In this document: positions 34,324-44,006 of the stretch, one piece after another
Layout: each line of letters begins with the position of its first letter
Position numbering within the stretch: the first letter of the stretch is position 1
Source: a virus
DNA: 64,000 nucleotides
IMG/VR virus record: IMGVR_UViG_3300035698_014170
Location: 23,341-87,340 of that record
Strand: one strand, 5' to 3'
Notes under the pieces: model-generated
Seen by the model: the letters and a program-made list of their open reading frames with translations, nothing else
Databases searched by the model: none
Told to the model about the DNA's origin: nothing
Program-made: the position numbers and the translations under genes

Positions 34324-35271
34324 ATGAATATAAGTGAAAATACAAGTAAAATAGAGATAGCTAAAAAAGGATATTGTGAAGGTAAATATATTGTAGGCAT
34401 GGGAAGAGCTCATAAATGCTGTAATCCGCATAGTAAAATTTTCAATTGTACAATGTACGGTACTTTCAATGTAAAATTGAAGTCTGGAAATATTAAAGAT
34501 TTTAAGCCTTGTATTACAAATAATGTAAAATCATATTGGTTTGTAAAACTTATACAACATAAACAAGTTTGGCAAGGGTGGGCAATTCGAGATCATAAGA
34601 GTAAACAGGCTACAAATGTGTTAGAATTGTTATCAAAAGAGAAGTTTCCAAATTGTTTAAAAGAAGAAACATTTGGCGTAGTCATCTTAGAAAAATGGGA
34701 AGACACTCAAATTAAAGAGTGGGCTAAAGATCAATATTGGTTTCAAGGTTTTCCTTTTGCCGCTGAAATAAGATCAGATAGTGAACATGTTTGGAATACC
34801 ATAAATAGAACAAACACAGTACGTCCAATTGATTGGGCGAATAAAACTGTTTTAGATATAGGTGCACATACAGGTTATTTTTCTTTTAAAGCAAGTGAAT
34901 TAGGCGCAAATGTTACTGCGATGGAACCTAATAAAAGTAGTTTAAGTATGGGTACGACGATTCAAGAAAATATAATTCAACAAGATGTTAAATTTGTTAA
35001 AACTGTTCCTGAAGACAGATTCGATAATATTTTATATCTTAGTGTGCATCATCAAATTGATCCGAATTATGCGTCTTTAGAACAAAAAATAAAAGACTTG
35101 AAAGCAAAAACAAAATTAAATCTATTTGTTGAATTGATAATGCCCCCGATGTTCCCTAAAAATAAATCATTGTCCGAAGAACAAATTGATAAAATTGTTG
35201 GCGGAAAAGTTTTAAACCGTTATAAGCATAACGTTCGCGGAATAAGAAAAATTTATTGGATTAAGAAATAA
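34324..35271 (+). CDS. SAM-dependent methyltransferase with N-terminal extension
   Basis: 315 residues. The C-terminal half has motif I VLDIGAHTGYFSFKASELGA and acidic motif II VTAMEP, followed by DNILYLSVHHQ. The region before it (FPFAAEIRSDSEHVWNTINR) resembles CmoB-type proteins. The N-terminal 130 residues have several Cys (HKCCNPHSKIFNC) and are unassigned. Substrate unknown; context suggests a sugar. Confidence 0.7.
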   Translation: MNISENTSKIEIAKKGYCEGKYIVGMGRAHKCCNPHSKIFNCTMYGTFNVKLKSGNIKDFKPCITNNVKSYWFVKLIQHKQVWQGWAIRDHKSKQATNVLELLSKEKFPNCLKEETFGVVILEKWEDTQIKEWAKDQYWFQGFPFAAEIRSDSEHVWNTINRTNTVRPIDWANKTVLDIGAHTGYFSFKASELGANVTAMEPNKSSLSMGTTIQENIIQQDVKFVKTVPEDRFDNILYLSVHHQIDPNYASLEQKIKDLKAKTKLNLFVELIMPPMFPKNKSLSEEQIDKIVGGKVLNRYKHNVRGIRKIYWIKK

Positions 35272-36104
35272 TGTACAAAATCATTTTACCTGCTAGTGGA
35301 CCAAAACCTACGTATTATGCTGCGTATGTTGGATATATCAAAAAGATACTTGAATATAATAATATTTCTTACAAATTAGAAGGAGTAGTTAATCAAGGTA
35401 CAGTTATTTATCCTACAGCTACAAAATTTTTAATGATAATAAATGGTAAAAAAATAGTTGTAGATTATTCTGATAACTTAGACTGGATGCTTAATTGGAA
35501 CGAATTTGACGCGTATTTTAAGTTTCATTATTCAAAAAAATACCATCAAAGTTATAAAACGATGTACCCATTTTCGCCCATTAGTTTTTATAATTGGAAG
35601 CAGTATTTTAAGCTAGAAAAAGAAATAAAATATACTTGTAATACAGGTTTAATTCTTAACAAACAAACTCCTGGTGGCAATGCGCTAGAACGAAGAAAAG
35701 AAGTGCAAAAATTATTAAAAGATAAGTATGGAGAATCTGTAGATTTATTTGGTAAAACTCCTCAAATAGATTTTTGGAATATTATAAATAATTGTTTGAT
35801 TCAAATTTTTGTACCTGGATGTCGAAATGATATGATGGATCGAGGACAACTGCAATGTATGGCCTACGGATGCTGCACTATTTCTCCTAAAATAGTAGAC
35901 GAACTTCCAGGAAAAGAATTTTTACAGATGGTACATTATATCCCTTGTGCTAGCGATTATTCAGATCTTGTTGAAAAAATTGAATGGTGTAAAACTAATA
36001 GAGAAAAATGTATTGAAATAGGAAAAAATGCAAAACAATTGTTTTTAGAAACATCAACACCTGAGAAATTATGGCAATACATATTGGAAAAGGTTAAAAT
36101 ATGA
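35271..36104 (+). CDS. Putative glycosyltransferase (GT-B-like)
   Basis: 277 residues. The C-terminal part (IQIFVPGCRNDMMDRGQLQC, MAYGCCTISPKIVDELPG, then YSDLVEKIEWC) has the layout of a GT-B acceptor/nucleotide domain. TAATG and ATGA overlaps with its neighbours. Family not certain. Confidence 0.6.
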   Translation: MYKIILPASGPKPTYYAAYVGYIKKILEYNNISYKLEGVVNQGTVIYPTATKFLMIINGKKIVVDYSDNLDWMLNWNEFDAYFKFHYSKKYHQSYKTMYPFSPISFYNWKQYFKLEKEIKYTCNTGLILNKQTPGGNALERRKEVQKLLKDKYGESVDLFGKTPQIDFWNIINNCLIQIFVPGCRNDMMDRGQLQCMAYGCCTISPKIVDELPGKEFLQMVHYIPCASDYSDLVEKIEWCKTNREKCIEIGKNAKQLFLETSTPEKLWQYILEKVKI

Positions 36105-36892
36105 AAACACCATTACTTTCTATTGTAATGCCGTATTATAATAGAGCAGATCAACTTCTTTTAACATTAAAAACAATTGAATGCTCTTCCAAAGCAAACG
36201 ATATTGAAATTATTATTTTAGACGACGGAAGTGATAAAGAACATAGGTCAGAAAAAGTTGCTGAAAAATCTTCTTTAAATATAAAGAATTTTTATTACTT
36301 AAAAAAACAGAAAACTTGGAAAAATCCTTGCTACCTATTTAATGAAGGCTTTAAAAAAGCTTCTGGAGATATTATAGTCATTCAGAATCCAGAATGTTTT
36401 CATGTAGGAGATGTTATTAAATATGCTATTGAAAATACAAACAATAATTATTTGACGTTTTCTTGTAAAAATATTAAAGAGAATAACAGTGCTAAGCTTC
36501 TTAAAATATTTGGTACATCAGAATACACTACTTACATAAATAAAATAAAAGCTGTTACAAGTTCTTGGTATAATCATCCTAAATTTAACCCAACAAAATA
36601 TCATTTTACTTCTTCTATTTCTAGAAAAAATTTAAAGGAATTAGGAGGGTTTGATTTAAGATACAAAGACGGCCATTCCTTTGACGACGACGAATTTCTT
36701 ACAAGAATAAAAAGATCTCCGATTAATATAGTCGACGCTCCTTCTGAAGTATGTTTTTCAGTGCATCAATGGCATTCTTGTACAAGACCTTTAAATGGAA
36801 ACAAGGATGAGGGGTGGAAACGAAATTACCAACTTTTTGAAAATGTTACTAAAAAAGAACAGGATTGGAAAGCAAATGAATCAACAAAATAA
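36101..36892 (+). CDS. Family 2 glycosyltransferase
   Basis: 263 residues. LLSIVMPYYNRADQLLLTLK and IEIIILDDGSD are the GT2 nucleotide-sugar motifs; the middle holds SGDIIVIQNPECFHVGDVI, and SFDDDEFLTRI with VHQWHSC follows. Transfers a sugar from a nucleotide donor. The end overlaps the methyltransferase gene by 17 bp. Confidence 0.8.
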   Translation: MKTPLLSIVMPYYNRADQLLLTLKTIECSSKANDIEIIILDDGSDKEHRSEKVAEKSSLNIKNFYYLKKQKTWKNPCYLFNEGFKKASGDIIVIQNPECFHVGDVIKYAIENTNNNYLTFSCKNIKENNSAKLLKIFGTSEYTTYINKIKAVTSSWYNHPKFNPTKYHFTSSISRKNLKELGGFDLRYKDGHSFDDDEFLTRIKRSPINIVDAPSEVCFSVHQWHSCTRPLNGNKDEGWKRNYQLFENVTKKEQDWKANESTK

Positions 36893-37502
36893 TATACAGG
36901 AATGGTGGAAACACAATCACAATGTCAATTCATCTAGTTTGTTATCAGGATCGGTAGGAAATGTAATATGGAAGAGACACGAAATAGATCATAAACTTGT
37001 GAAAGGATTGAAAGTTTTAAACATAGGCGTAGGTACAGGTGCTTGTACACACGAATTAAGTGAAAGAGGCATTGATGTTAGTGTTTTAGATATTTGTGAA
37101 AACGCTTTTAATAAAATAACTGAGGTTGTAGAAAAATGTTATTTAAGCAGTAAATTGCAGAATCTTCCCGTTAATTATTTTGATTTTGCTATATCTCATC
37201 TTGTTTCTCAACATGTTTCTGACGAAGAGCTTACACAACAGTTTATTCATGTGCTGAAAAGTTTAAAGTCAAAAGGTATTTTTTCAATACAATATGCTGA
37301 TATACTTGAAAGAACAAAGGATGACGAAGAGTATAGATCCAGTAAGCAAGTATTGAAATGTCAAAAATATGGAGGTGTTATTAGGTCAGTAAAACATATG
37401 CATCAAATTGTTAGTACTTGTGATGGAAAAATTGTTAGTGAACCGCCTCCAAGAAAACTCAATTCAGCAATATGGCGTTATATTCATATAAGGAGAATGT
37501 AA
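36876..37502 (+). CDS. SAM-dependent methyltransferase
   Basis: 208 residues from the ATG at 36876 (MNQQNNIQEWWKHNHNVNSS), chosen over upstream in-frame starts because AGGATTGGAAAGCAA lies before it. Motif I VLNIGVGTGACTHELSERGI, acidic VSVLDI, and FDFAISHLVSQHV. Likely methylates a sugar or lipid-linked intermediate. Confidence 0.75.
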   Translation: MNQQNNIQEWWKHNHNVNSSSLLSGSVGNVIWKRHEIDHKLVKGLKVLNIGVGTGACTHELSERGIDVSVLDICENAFNKITEVVEKCYLSSKLQNLPVNYFDFAISHLVSQHVSDEELTQQFIHVLKSLKSKGIFSIQYADILERTKDDEEYRSSKQVLKCQKYGGVIRSVKHMHQIVSTCDGKIVSEPPPRKLNSAIWRYIHIRRM

Positions 37503-38341
37503 TGATACCTAAAAAAATATTTTTCTTTTGGGGAGGCGAGGGACTATCTTGGATGAGATACATGAGTTTGTTTTCTTTCAAAAAACTTAATCCAGATTGG
37601 GAAGTAACCCTTTGTATTTCGACAAACAGTTTAGTCTGTTCAAAAAATTGGTCCACTAAAGAAATTCAAGATTATCATACTTTAGATAGGAATAAAAATA
37701 ATTACTTATATAAACTACAACAACACGATATAAAGATACTTAATATAAATAGTAGTCTAAATCATTTAAAAGATGTTAATCCTATTCATCAAAGCGATAT
37801 TTTTAGATGGAAACGTCTTTCAGAAGAAGGAGGATTATATGCAGATACGGACATTTTGTTTGTAAAACCTATCAAAGAATACTATCATAAAATTCAAACA
37901 ACTGATATAATTATTTGTTATCAGAATACTTATCATTCAATCGGATTCTTAGGTTGTTCTAAGGATAATTCTTTCTTTTCTTATGTATATAACGATTCTT
38001 TAACAAGATTAAATAATCCTAAGTATACTTCAAATTATCAATCTTTTGGAAGTCATCTTTTAAAAACATGTGGCAGCTATGCTAGGATAAAAATAAATTA
38101 TTCAAACCATAAACTTTACAATAATCCTATGGAGATTGTTTATCCTTTTCTATGGAAAGAAACAAATAAAATTTTTGAAGAATGCAATACAAATCTTCCA
38201 GAAAAATGCCTAGGAATACATTGGTTCGGAGGAGCTCCAGATTCTCATAGGATGAATATGCTGTTAAATCATGAAAATTATAAAGATTTTAATAATACAT
38301 TTACCTATTTTGCTAAACAATTAGAGGAAATAAATGAGTAA
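37502..38341 (+). CDS. GT32-type glycosyltransferase
   Basis: 279 residues from MIPKKIFFFWGGEGLSWMRY (AAGGAG upstream; TAATG overlap). IHQSDIFRWKRLSEEGGLYA with DTDILFVKPI is the DxD motif of the capsular-polysaccharide/GT32 family, and CLGIHWFGGAPDSHR follows. Transfers hexoses to polysaccharide or lipid acceptors. Confidence 0.8.
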   Translation: MIPKKIFFFWGGEGLSWMRYMSLFSFKKLNPDWEVTLCISTNSLVCSKNWSTKEIQDYHTLDRNKNNYLYKLQQHDIKILNINSSLNHLKDVNPIHQSDIFRWKRLSEEGGLYADTDILFVKPIKEYYHKIQTTDIIICYQNTYHSIGFLGCSKDNSFFSYVYNDSLTRLNNPKYTSNYQSFGSHLLKTCGSYARIKINYSNHKLYNNPMEIVYPFLWKETNKIFEECNTNLPEKCLGIHWFGGAPDSHRMNMLLNHENYKDFNNTFTYFAKQLEEINE

Positions 38342-39449
38342 AAAGTTAATAATCGTCTCCGGAATAACTGGTTCTGGTAAAACAACTTATACTAATAGTT
38401 TAGAATATCTTCATATTCATTTTGATGAAATTTTTAGTTATCAAACAAATGTTTTAAACTATGAGGCTATTAAAAATTTAATTATAAGAAATTCAGATTC
38501 TGATACTTTTGTATTAGATGCCTACATGTTTCATCTTGATTTGGATCTTGTAAAACTTAAAGAAGTGTTAGAAGGCTTGATAGATGTTTATGAAATTCAT
38601 TTTCTTTATACGAACTTAAAAGATTTGTATGCCGCACAAGTGTACAAAAATGTTTTAACAAAAACTTATGAAGCGCCTGAAACATTTGAAAAACAAGCTC
38701 AAAAGAATACAAGAGGATCATATAGATTAGCAAGATATATTATGTCTGCATACGAAAGAAAAGTTGTAGAAGATTTGAAGTTTATATATAGATATAGATC
38801 TGGTTATAGTTATCAAAACAAAGCACATTTTTTAAGGACATTAGGCACGGATAGACAAGAATTATTAGATTTTATTAAATTAACTGTAGCAGATTGGAAG
38901 TATCAAACAATAGAACTTCATGGAAAGACAGAGGTTCCTGGATATTCCGAATCATCAATTTCTTGGGATAATATACTTAAAACAGGAGTACAATTCTCAG
39001 GTAAATCTGTTTGTGAAATAGGATGTTTTTTCGGCTACTTTTGTTGTAAGGCTGAAAAAGCTGAGGCTTCAAAAGTAGTAGGATATGATCAATCTTGCAC
39101 AGTATTGGATGTAGCTAGAAAAATAACAGCTTACAATGATTTGGATAGCATATTTGAAGTAAGAACTATTGACGGAGATTTTGCTTTCCCAGAAAAATTT
39201 GATATTATTTTGACATTGAATATGCTTCATCATATTCGAAAATTATGTGATGAAACAACTTTTACAAAAATCGTAAGGGAAATCTTTTTAAATTGCAAAG
39301 AGGCAGTGTTTGAAATAAACGAAAACGAGATAGATATAATTACTGGAGAAGGAAAAAAAGAAGGTTTTGCATTAAAAAATTCTGTTGTCTCGCATAGAAA
39401 AACACAATACGGTAATAGATCTATTCTTTATTTTTTAAAGGAAAAATAA
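38334..39449 (+). CDS. P-loop kinase fused to methyltransferase
   Basis: 371 residues. N-terminal Walker A GITGSGKTTYTNS (residues 10-17) with FVLDAYMFHLDL as a Walker B-like strand, a small-molecule or polynucleotide-kinase-type fold of about 175 residues. The C-terminal domain has VCEIGCFFGYFCCKAEKAEA, VVGYDQ and ILTLNMLHHI, a class I methyltransferase. A kinase-methylase fusion is unusual and suggests a phosphate-bearing methylated product. Confidence 0.65.
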   Translation: MSKKLIIVSGITGSGKTTYTNSLEYLHIHFDEIFSYQTNVLNYEAIKNLIIRNSDSDTFVLDAYMFHLDLDLVKLKEVLEGLIDVYEIHFLYTNLKDLYAAQVYKNVLTKTYEAPETFEKQAQKNTRGSYRLARYIMSAYERKVVEDLKFIYRYRSGYSYQNKAHFLRTLGTDRQELLDFIKLTVADWKYQTIELHGKTEVPGYSESSISWDNILKTGVQFSGKSVCEIGCFFGYFCCKAEKAEASKVVGYDQSCTVLDVARKITAYNDLDSIFEVRTIDGDFAFPEKFDIILTLNMLHHIRKLCDETTFTKIVREIFLNCKEAVFEINENEIDIITGEGKKEGFALKNSVVSHRKTQYGNRSILYFLKEK

Positions 39450-39450
39450 A

Positions 39451-40530
39451 ATGAAGAGTGTAGTTACTATAACAGGCATCCGACCAGATTTTATTAGAAT
39501 GTCCGAAATTTTTAAAAAATTGGATGAGAATTTCAATCATATTCTTATTCATACGGGACAACATTATGATAAAATGTTATCAGATGTGTTTTTTGAAGAA
39601 TTAGAAATCCGCTCTCCAGATTATAACTTAGGAGTCGGAGGTTCTGGTAAAGAGCATTTTCATCAAACAGCAGAAATTCCTGTAAAAATTATTGAATTGT
39701 TTCAAAAAGAAAAAATCAATCCAGATATTATTTTATTTCTTGGTGATTCTAATTCTGTACTGTGTGCTCCAGTTTTAAAGAAACAAGGATACAAAATAGG
39801 TCACATAGAAGCTGGAATGCGATCATATGATAAAAGAATGTTCGAGGAAATAAATAGGGTGGTTTGTGATCATTGTAGTGATTTATTGTTTGTTTACCAT
39901 GAAGATTACAAGAAACAAGCCCTTGAAGAAGGGGTTAACGAGGAAAACATATTTGTTGTAGGTAATACAATTGTAGAGGTTTGCACCCCTTATTTGAAAG
40001 AGTTCGATTATTCTAGTAAAAGTAGGGATCTTATTTTATTAGATATTCATAGGCCTGAAAATTTTAAGTATCCTACTAGACTTCAAAATATATTTGATAT
40101 GGCAAATACTTTAATGAATACTTATAATAAACCAGTTAAATGTTTATCATTCGGAAGAACCGTACAAGCCATAAAAGATTTACGGATAAAAACAGGCGAA
40201 GTTGAATTTATAAATTTATTATCTTATAAGAACTTTTTACATTTACAAAACGACGCTTTATTTACTATTTCAGATTCGGGAACTGCTCAAGAAGAAGCTG
40301 CAATATTTCAAACACCTGTTCTTGTACCAAGGGATTTTACAGAAAGACCTCAATCAATTCAAAATAATTGTTCTTTTATGGTAGATGTTAATAATTCTCC
40401 AGAAATGGGACCTGTATTACGCTGGTTGGATACTGTATTAAAGGCTCTTTTTATAATAAATTCGAGCTGGTTAGGAGAAGGAAATACTTCTGATAAAATA
40501 ATTAAAATTTTAAAAAGGTATATGAAATGA
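39451..40530 (+). CDS. UDP-N-acetylglucosamine 2-epimerase
   Basis: 359 residues. Diagnostic stretches: TGIRPDFIRM, HTGQHYDKMLSDVFF, LFLGDSNSVL, GHIEAGMRSYDKRMFEEINR, VGNTIVEV and RPENF. Interconverts UDP-GlcNAc and UDP-ManNAc (WecB/MnaA family). Phage-encoded supply of an unusual hexosamine for the transferases around it. Confidence 0.9.
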   Translation: MKSVVTITGIRPDFIRMSEIFKKLDENFNHILIHTGQHYDKMLSDVFFEELEIRSPDYNLGVGGSGKEHFHQTAEIPVKIIELFQKEKINPDIILFLGDSNSVLCAPVLKKQGYKIGHIEAGMRSYDKRMFEEINRVVCDHCSDLLFVYHEDYKKQALEEGVNEENIFVVGNTIVEVCTPYLKEFDYSSKSRDLILLDIHRPENFKYPTRLQNIFDMANTLMNTYNKPVKCLSFGRTVQAIKDLRIKTGEVEFINLLSYKNFLHLQNDALFTISDSGTAQEEAAIFQTPVLVPRDFTERPQSIQNNCSFMVDVNNSPEMGPVLRWLDTVLKALFIINSSWLGEGNTSDKIIKILKRYMK

Positions 40531-41288
40531 AAGTAGCTGCTTTTCTACAACTGTATAACGAATTAGAAAAAGGTAATCTTGTTCGATGTTTAAACAATTG
40601 TTCAAAATGGGCAGATGATATTTACATTTACGACGATTGTTCTACTGATGGTTCTCAAGAAGTGTATTTACAGTACACTGCTAAAGAAAATATGATTTTT
40701 GGGAAAGTTCGTGAATTTAACAAAGAGATTTTTCATAAACAACAGCTATTAAATTTAACATTAACGAGTTCTCCAGATTGGATTGTATGGCAAGACGGAG
40801 ATGCTATATTAGACAGAAAACTTACAACAGGTTTAAAAACCATTTTAGGAGCATTAGAAACCAAAGGAGTGGACGGAGCATACGCTCACTATCTTAATCT
40901 ATGGCGAAGCAACACTTATCATCGAATAGATAATAGTTATGATTTAGGTTGGTTTTTACTGTTTTGGAAAAACAATGGTCTTCTTAAATATAATCCTGAG
41001 CCAGGTTTGCATCGAAATCAATTTCCTTTAGGAATAGAAAATCCGGAACAAATTCCATACAATGTTATCCATTATGGGTTTTCAACTAAAGAAGCTATCG
41101 AAAATAAATATCTTACTTATAAATCTTACGGACAAAAAGGACATAGTTTAGATCGATTGATAGATGAGACTTCTTCTTTTGAACTTGTAAAAATGGAATT
41201 AGAAAAATTTCCAGAAGAAAATGTCCCTCAAAATTACAATGCGGAAAAGAAACCCACTCCTATTTCTTTTTCAGAGGTAAGAAAATGA
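40527..41288 (+). CDS. Family 2-like glycosyltransferase
   Basis: 253 residues. AAFLQLYNELEKGNLVRCLN, DDIYIYDDCSTDGSQEV and IVWQDGDAILD (DxD-like) fit GT2. ATGA overlaps on both sides. Confidence 0.78.
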   Translation: MKVAAFLQLYNELEKGNLVRCLNNCSKWADDIYIYDDCSTDGSQEVYLQYTAKENMIFGKVREFNKEIFHKQQLLNLTLTSSPDWIVWQDGDAILDRKLTTGLKTILGALETKGVDGAYAHYLNLWRSNTYHRIDNSYDLGWFLLFWKNNGLLKYNPEPGLHRNQFPLGIENPEQIPYNVIHYGFSTKEAIENKYLTYKSYGQKGHSLDRLIDETSSFELVKMELEKFPEENVPQNYNAEKKPTPISFSEVRK

Positions 41289-41494
41289 AAATATGTTTAA
41301 TTGGAATGGTTTATAAATCTGTTCCTTATTTGGATTTAATGACAGAAGAAATGAAAAAAACCTGTTTAGAATCTGAGTATGACGTGGACTATCTAATTAT
41401 AGCCAATGATCCTACAAAAGAAGTTTTACAAAAACTTAGTAAAAATTGTAATGTGTATAAAGATTTTTTTTCCAAAGGAATATTATTTAAATAG
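41285..41494 (+). CDS. Glycosyltransferase, N-terminal part (frameshift)
   Basis: 69 residues, MKICLIGMVYKSVPYLDLMT, with YLIIANDPTKEVLQ. The frame breaks at the run of eight T (41464-41471). With seven T the protein reads NVYKDFF then PKEYYLNRVYRAWNSGG in the next ORF. Joined gene 41285-41996, about 236 residues. Confidence 0.7.
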   Translation: MKICLIGMVYKSVPYLDLMTEEMKKTCLESEYDVDYLIIANDPTKEVLQKLSKNCNVYKDFFSKGILFK

Positions 41495-41996
41495 AGTATA
41501 TCGAGCTTGGAATTCTGGAGGTTTTACAGCAGAGGCAGACATACTTGTTTTCATAAACTCGGATATGATTTTTTATACAAATTGGTTGGATAATCTTTTA
41601 AAACATTTAAATAAAGATACGATTCCTTGTTCTAAACTTATTGAATCAGGTAAGCTTATTCCTGGTAAGCATGCTATTGAAAAGAATTTTGGTAAAACGA
41701 TAGCTCAATTAGATAGAAAAGGGTTTGAAAGCTTTGCAGAAGAAATATCAGATCCTGGTATATCTGAAGGCGGATTATACATGCCTTGTGTTTTCCATAA
41801 AAAAGATTTCATTGAATCAGGAGGATATCCGGAAGGAAATATCTATGAAAAAGGAGTAGGAATTGTTTCGTCTAAATTTATAGAATCTGGCGATTGCAAT
41901 TTCTTTTATAAAAATCCTGTTATGAAAAAGAAAAGACATATTACTGTAAACGATTCTATATGTTATCATATTCAGGAAGGGGAAAAAGATGCTTAA
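41406..41996 (+). CDS. Glycosyltransferase, C-terminal part
   Basis: True coding starts near 41472. RVYRAWNSGGFTAEADILVF and INSDMIFYTNWLDNLL carry the GT2 acceptor pattern with an SD-M metal site; GGYPEGNIYEKG follows. The nominal start at 41406 lies inside the other frame and is not real. Confidence 0.72.
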   Translation: MILQKKFYKNLVKIVMCIKIFFPKEYYLNRVYRAWNSGGFTAEADILVFINSDMIFYTNWLDNLLKHLNKDTIPCSKLIESGKLIPGKHAIEKNFGKTIAQLDRKGFESFAEEISDPGISEGGLYMPCVFHKKDFIESGGYPEGNIYEKGVGIVSSKFIESGDCNFFYKNPVMKKKRHITVNDSICYHIQEGEKDA

Positions 41997-42522
41997 TCCA
42001 GTAACTTTAGATATGATTGAAGTAGTAAAATTCTTTGTTAAAATGTTTCGTCCAGATAATTATTTAGAACTGGGGTTATATGAAGGAGAAACTATTGCTT
42101 ATGCTAAAGATTATGTGAAAAATTTAGCAGTAGGTGTCGATATAAGGTGTCCAAAAAACGTAGAGGGTTATTCTTTTTTTGAAATGACAACGGATGAATT
42201 CTTCCGGAAATTAGATCAAAAACAATTAAATTTTCCTTTGTTTGATATGGTTTTTATAGACGCGGATCATTCTTATACTCAATCTAAAAAGGATTTTAAT
42301 AATGTTTTTAAATATGTAGCTGATCAAGGTTTAATATTTTTACATGATACCTTTCCCAAAAATGAAGAGTCTACTGCTTCTGGTTATTGTGGAGATGTAT
42401 ATAAAACAGCAATGGAATTATGTTATAAACCGGGTGAACGTGAAATAGTTACTTTACCTGTTCATCCTGGATTAAGTATTATCAGAAAAAGAAAGAATCA
42501 TTTAAAATGGCTTCCGTTATAA
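41989..42522 (+). CDS. Class I SAM methyltransferase (Methyltransf_24-like)
   Basis: 177 residues. YLELGLYEGETIAYAKDYVK, GVDIR, FDMVFIDADHSYTQSKKDF and IFLHDTFPKNE are typical of sugar methyltransferases in polysaccharide clusters. Overlaps the previous gene by 8 bp. Confidence 0.78.
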   Translation: MLNPVTLDMIEVVKFFVKMFRPDNYLELGLYEGETIAYAKDYVKNLAVGVDIRCPKNVEGYSFFEMTTDEFFRKLDQKQLNFPLFDMVFIDADHSYTQSKKDFNNVFKYVADQGLIFLHDTFPKNEESTASGYCGDVYKTAMELCYKPGEREIVTLPVHPGLSIIRKRKNHLKWLPL

Positions 42523-42538
42523 TAAAAGGGTTAGTTAA

Positions 42539-43075
42539 ATGAGATTTAAAATTCCTGCTGATATCCAAACATGGAAACATAATGAAAGTGTAAATTCTGA
42601 TACATTGCGGCAACTTTTAATTATGCAACCAGAAGAGATTGTAGATGTAGGAGCAGGCGATGGATTTTACGGCAAATTGATTAAATATTTTATTCCTGAT
42701 TCATATATTACAGGTGTAGAGATAGCTGAAATGTATGTTGAACGTTTTCAACTTAGTCAAATTTATGATAGGATACTTGTAGGTAGTATTGTTGATATGA
42801 TAGATGAAATTGAAGGAGATTTAATTATTTTTGGCAATGTCTTGGAACATATTGAAAAAGAAGCTTCTGTTAAAGTATTTGAAAAAGCCGTAACAAAATT
42901 TGATTTTGTTATAGTGAATTCGCCTGTAGGTTTTCAACCTCAAGATCATAAATTAATATCAGAACACCATGTATGTGGTTGGGACTGCGCAGATTTTGAA
43001 CTTCATCCTGTTCTTGAATTTCATACTTATTGTAATAATACAATGTTTAACTGTTTATTAAAAGGACAAGTTTAA
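42539..43075 (+). CDS. SAM-dependent methyltransferase
   Basis: 178 residues. IVDVGAGDGFYGKLIKYFIP (motif I), ITGVEIAEMYVERF, and LIIFGNVLEHIEKE. AAGGGTTAGTTAA precedes the ATG. Third methylase in the cluster. Confidence 0.75.
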   Translation: MRFKIPADIQTWKHNESVNSDTLRQLLIMQPEEIVDVGAGDGFYGKLIKYFIPDSYITGVEIAEMYVERFQLSQIYDRILVGSIVDMIDEIEGDLIIFGNVLEHIEKEASVKVFEKAVTKFDFVIVNSPVGFQPQDHKLISEHHVCGWDCADFELHPVLEFHTYCNNTMFNCLLKGQV

Positions 43076-43076
43076 A

Positions 43077-44006
43077 ATGTCCGGATGGCTAATAAATGAT
43101 TGTCTAACTTGTATTCCAGGAACAAGAACTTTTTGGCACGATTTATTAGAGTGGTTTCCTTATTTACAAGACAAAACAAATAATTATACTTCTTTTAATA
43201 AATTAGCTGATTATATTGAACTTGAAGCAACGAAAGCTGGTATTCCTGATTTCGTAGTAAGAAATGCAACATTTTTTAGAAAACTCAATCTGAAAACAAA
43301 GACAATTAGTTTTCTTCAAGATTGCTATCCTAAATCGCACGTACATGAAATGCAGGTAGATGTTTGTAATAATTCAGATATAGTTGTATTTAATTCGCCG
43401 TTTACAAGAGATATGTATAAAGAAGAAATAAATGTTAGAACAGAAGTAATACCGATAGGAGTTAATTTTAATCTTTTTCATCCAATAAATGACAAAGATA
43501 AACTGAGAAGCAAATGGAATATTCCAAGAGATTGCATTTTGTTTATTGGATCAACAAACAGTGTAAAAGGATTTTCTGTTATTGAGACATTAATAAAAGA
43601 CACAAATTTTAATTTTTGTTTAGTAATGAAAGATTCTTTTACAACAGAACGAAAGAATGTAAGAGTATTTAATAAGGTGGATCATAAGGACTTGGTAGAG
43701 ATTATCAATTGTTGTAGTATGCTTTTGTGTACATCTGTTAGAGAAACTTTGCATTTATCAGGTGTCGAGGCAGGCGCTTGTAACATACCGATTTTAACAA
43801 CTGATGTTGGCATTTATTTTGGAAAATCATTGGATGGACGAGGAATGAAGATAGATAAAGGCGCTGATATCGGTCCTCAAATTAGTTTTATGCTTAATAA
43901 CCTATCTTTATTCCGACCAAGAGAAGTTCTTTTGGTAAGTGGTTTAGATACTGAAAGTTGCAAGAATTCCTGGAGCAATTTGCTATATAGCGGAGCAAAT
44001 TTATGA
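43077..44006 (+). CDS. Family 4-type glycosyltransferase
   Basis: 309 residues. VIPIGVNFNLFHPIND, ILFIGSTNSVKGFSVIETLI, and LLCTSVRETLHLSGVEAGAC, the E-x7-E-like donor site of GT4 proteins. ATGA overlap with the cytidylyltransferase gene. Confidence 0.8.
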   Translation: MSGWLINDCLTCIPGTRTFWHDLLEWFPYLQDKTNNYTSFNKLADYIELEATKAGIPDFVVRNATFFRKLNLKTKTISFLQDCYPKSHVHEMQVDVCNNSDIVVFNSPFTRDMYKEEINVRTEVIPIGVNFNLFHPINDKDKLRSKWNIPRDCILFIGSTNSVKGFSVIETLIKDTNFNFCLVMKDSFTTERKNVRVFNKVDHKDLVEIINCCSMLLCTSVRETLHLSGVEAGACNIPILTTDVGIYFGKSLDGRGMKIDKGADIGPQISFMLNNLSLFRPREVLLVSGLDTESCKNSWSNLLYSGANL

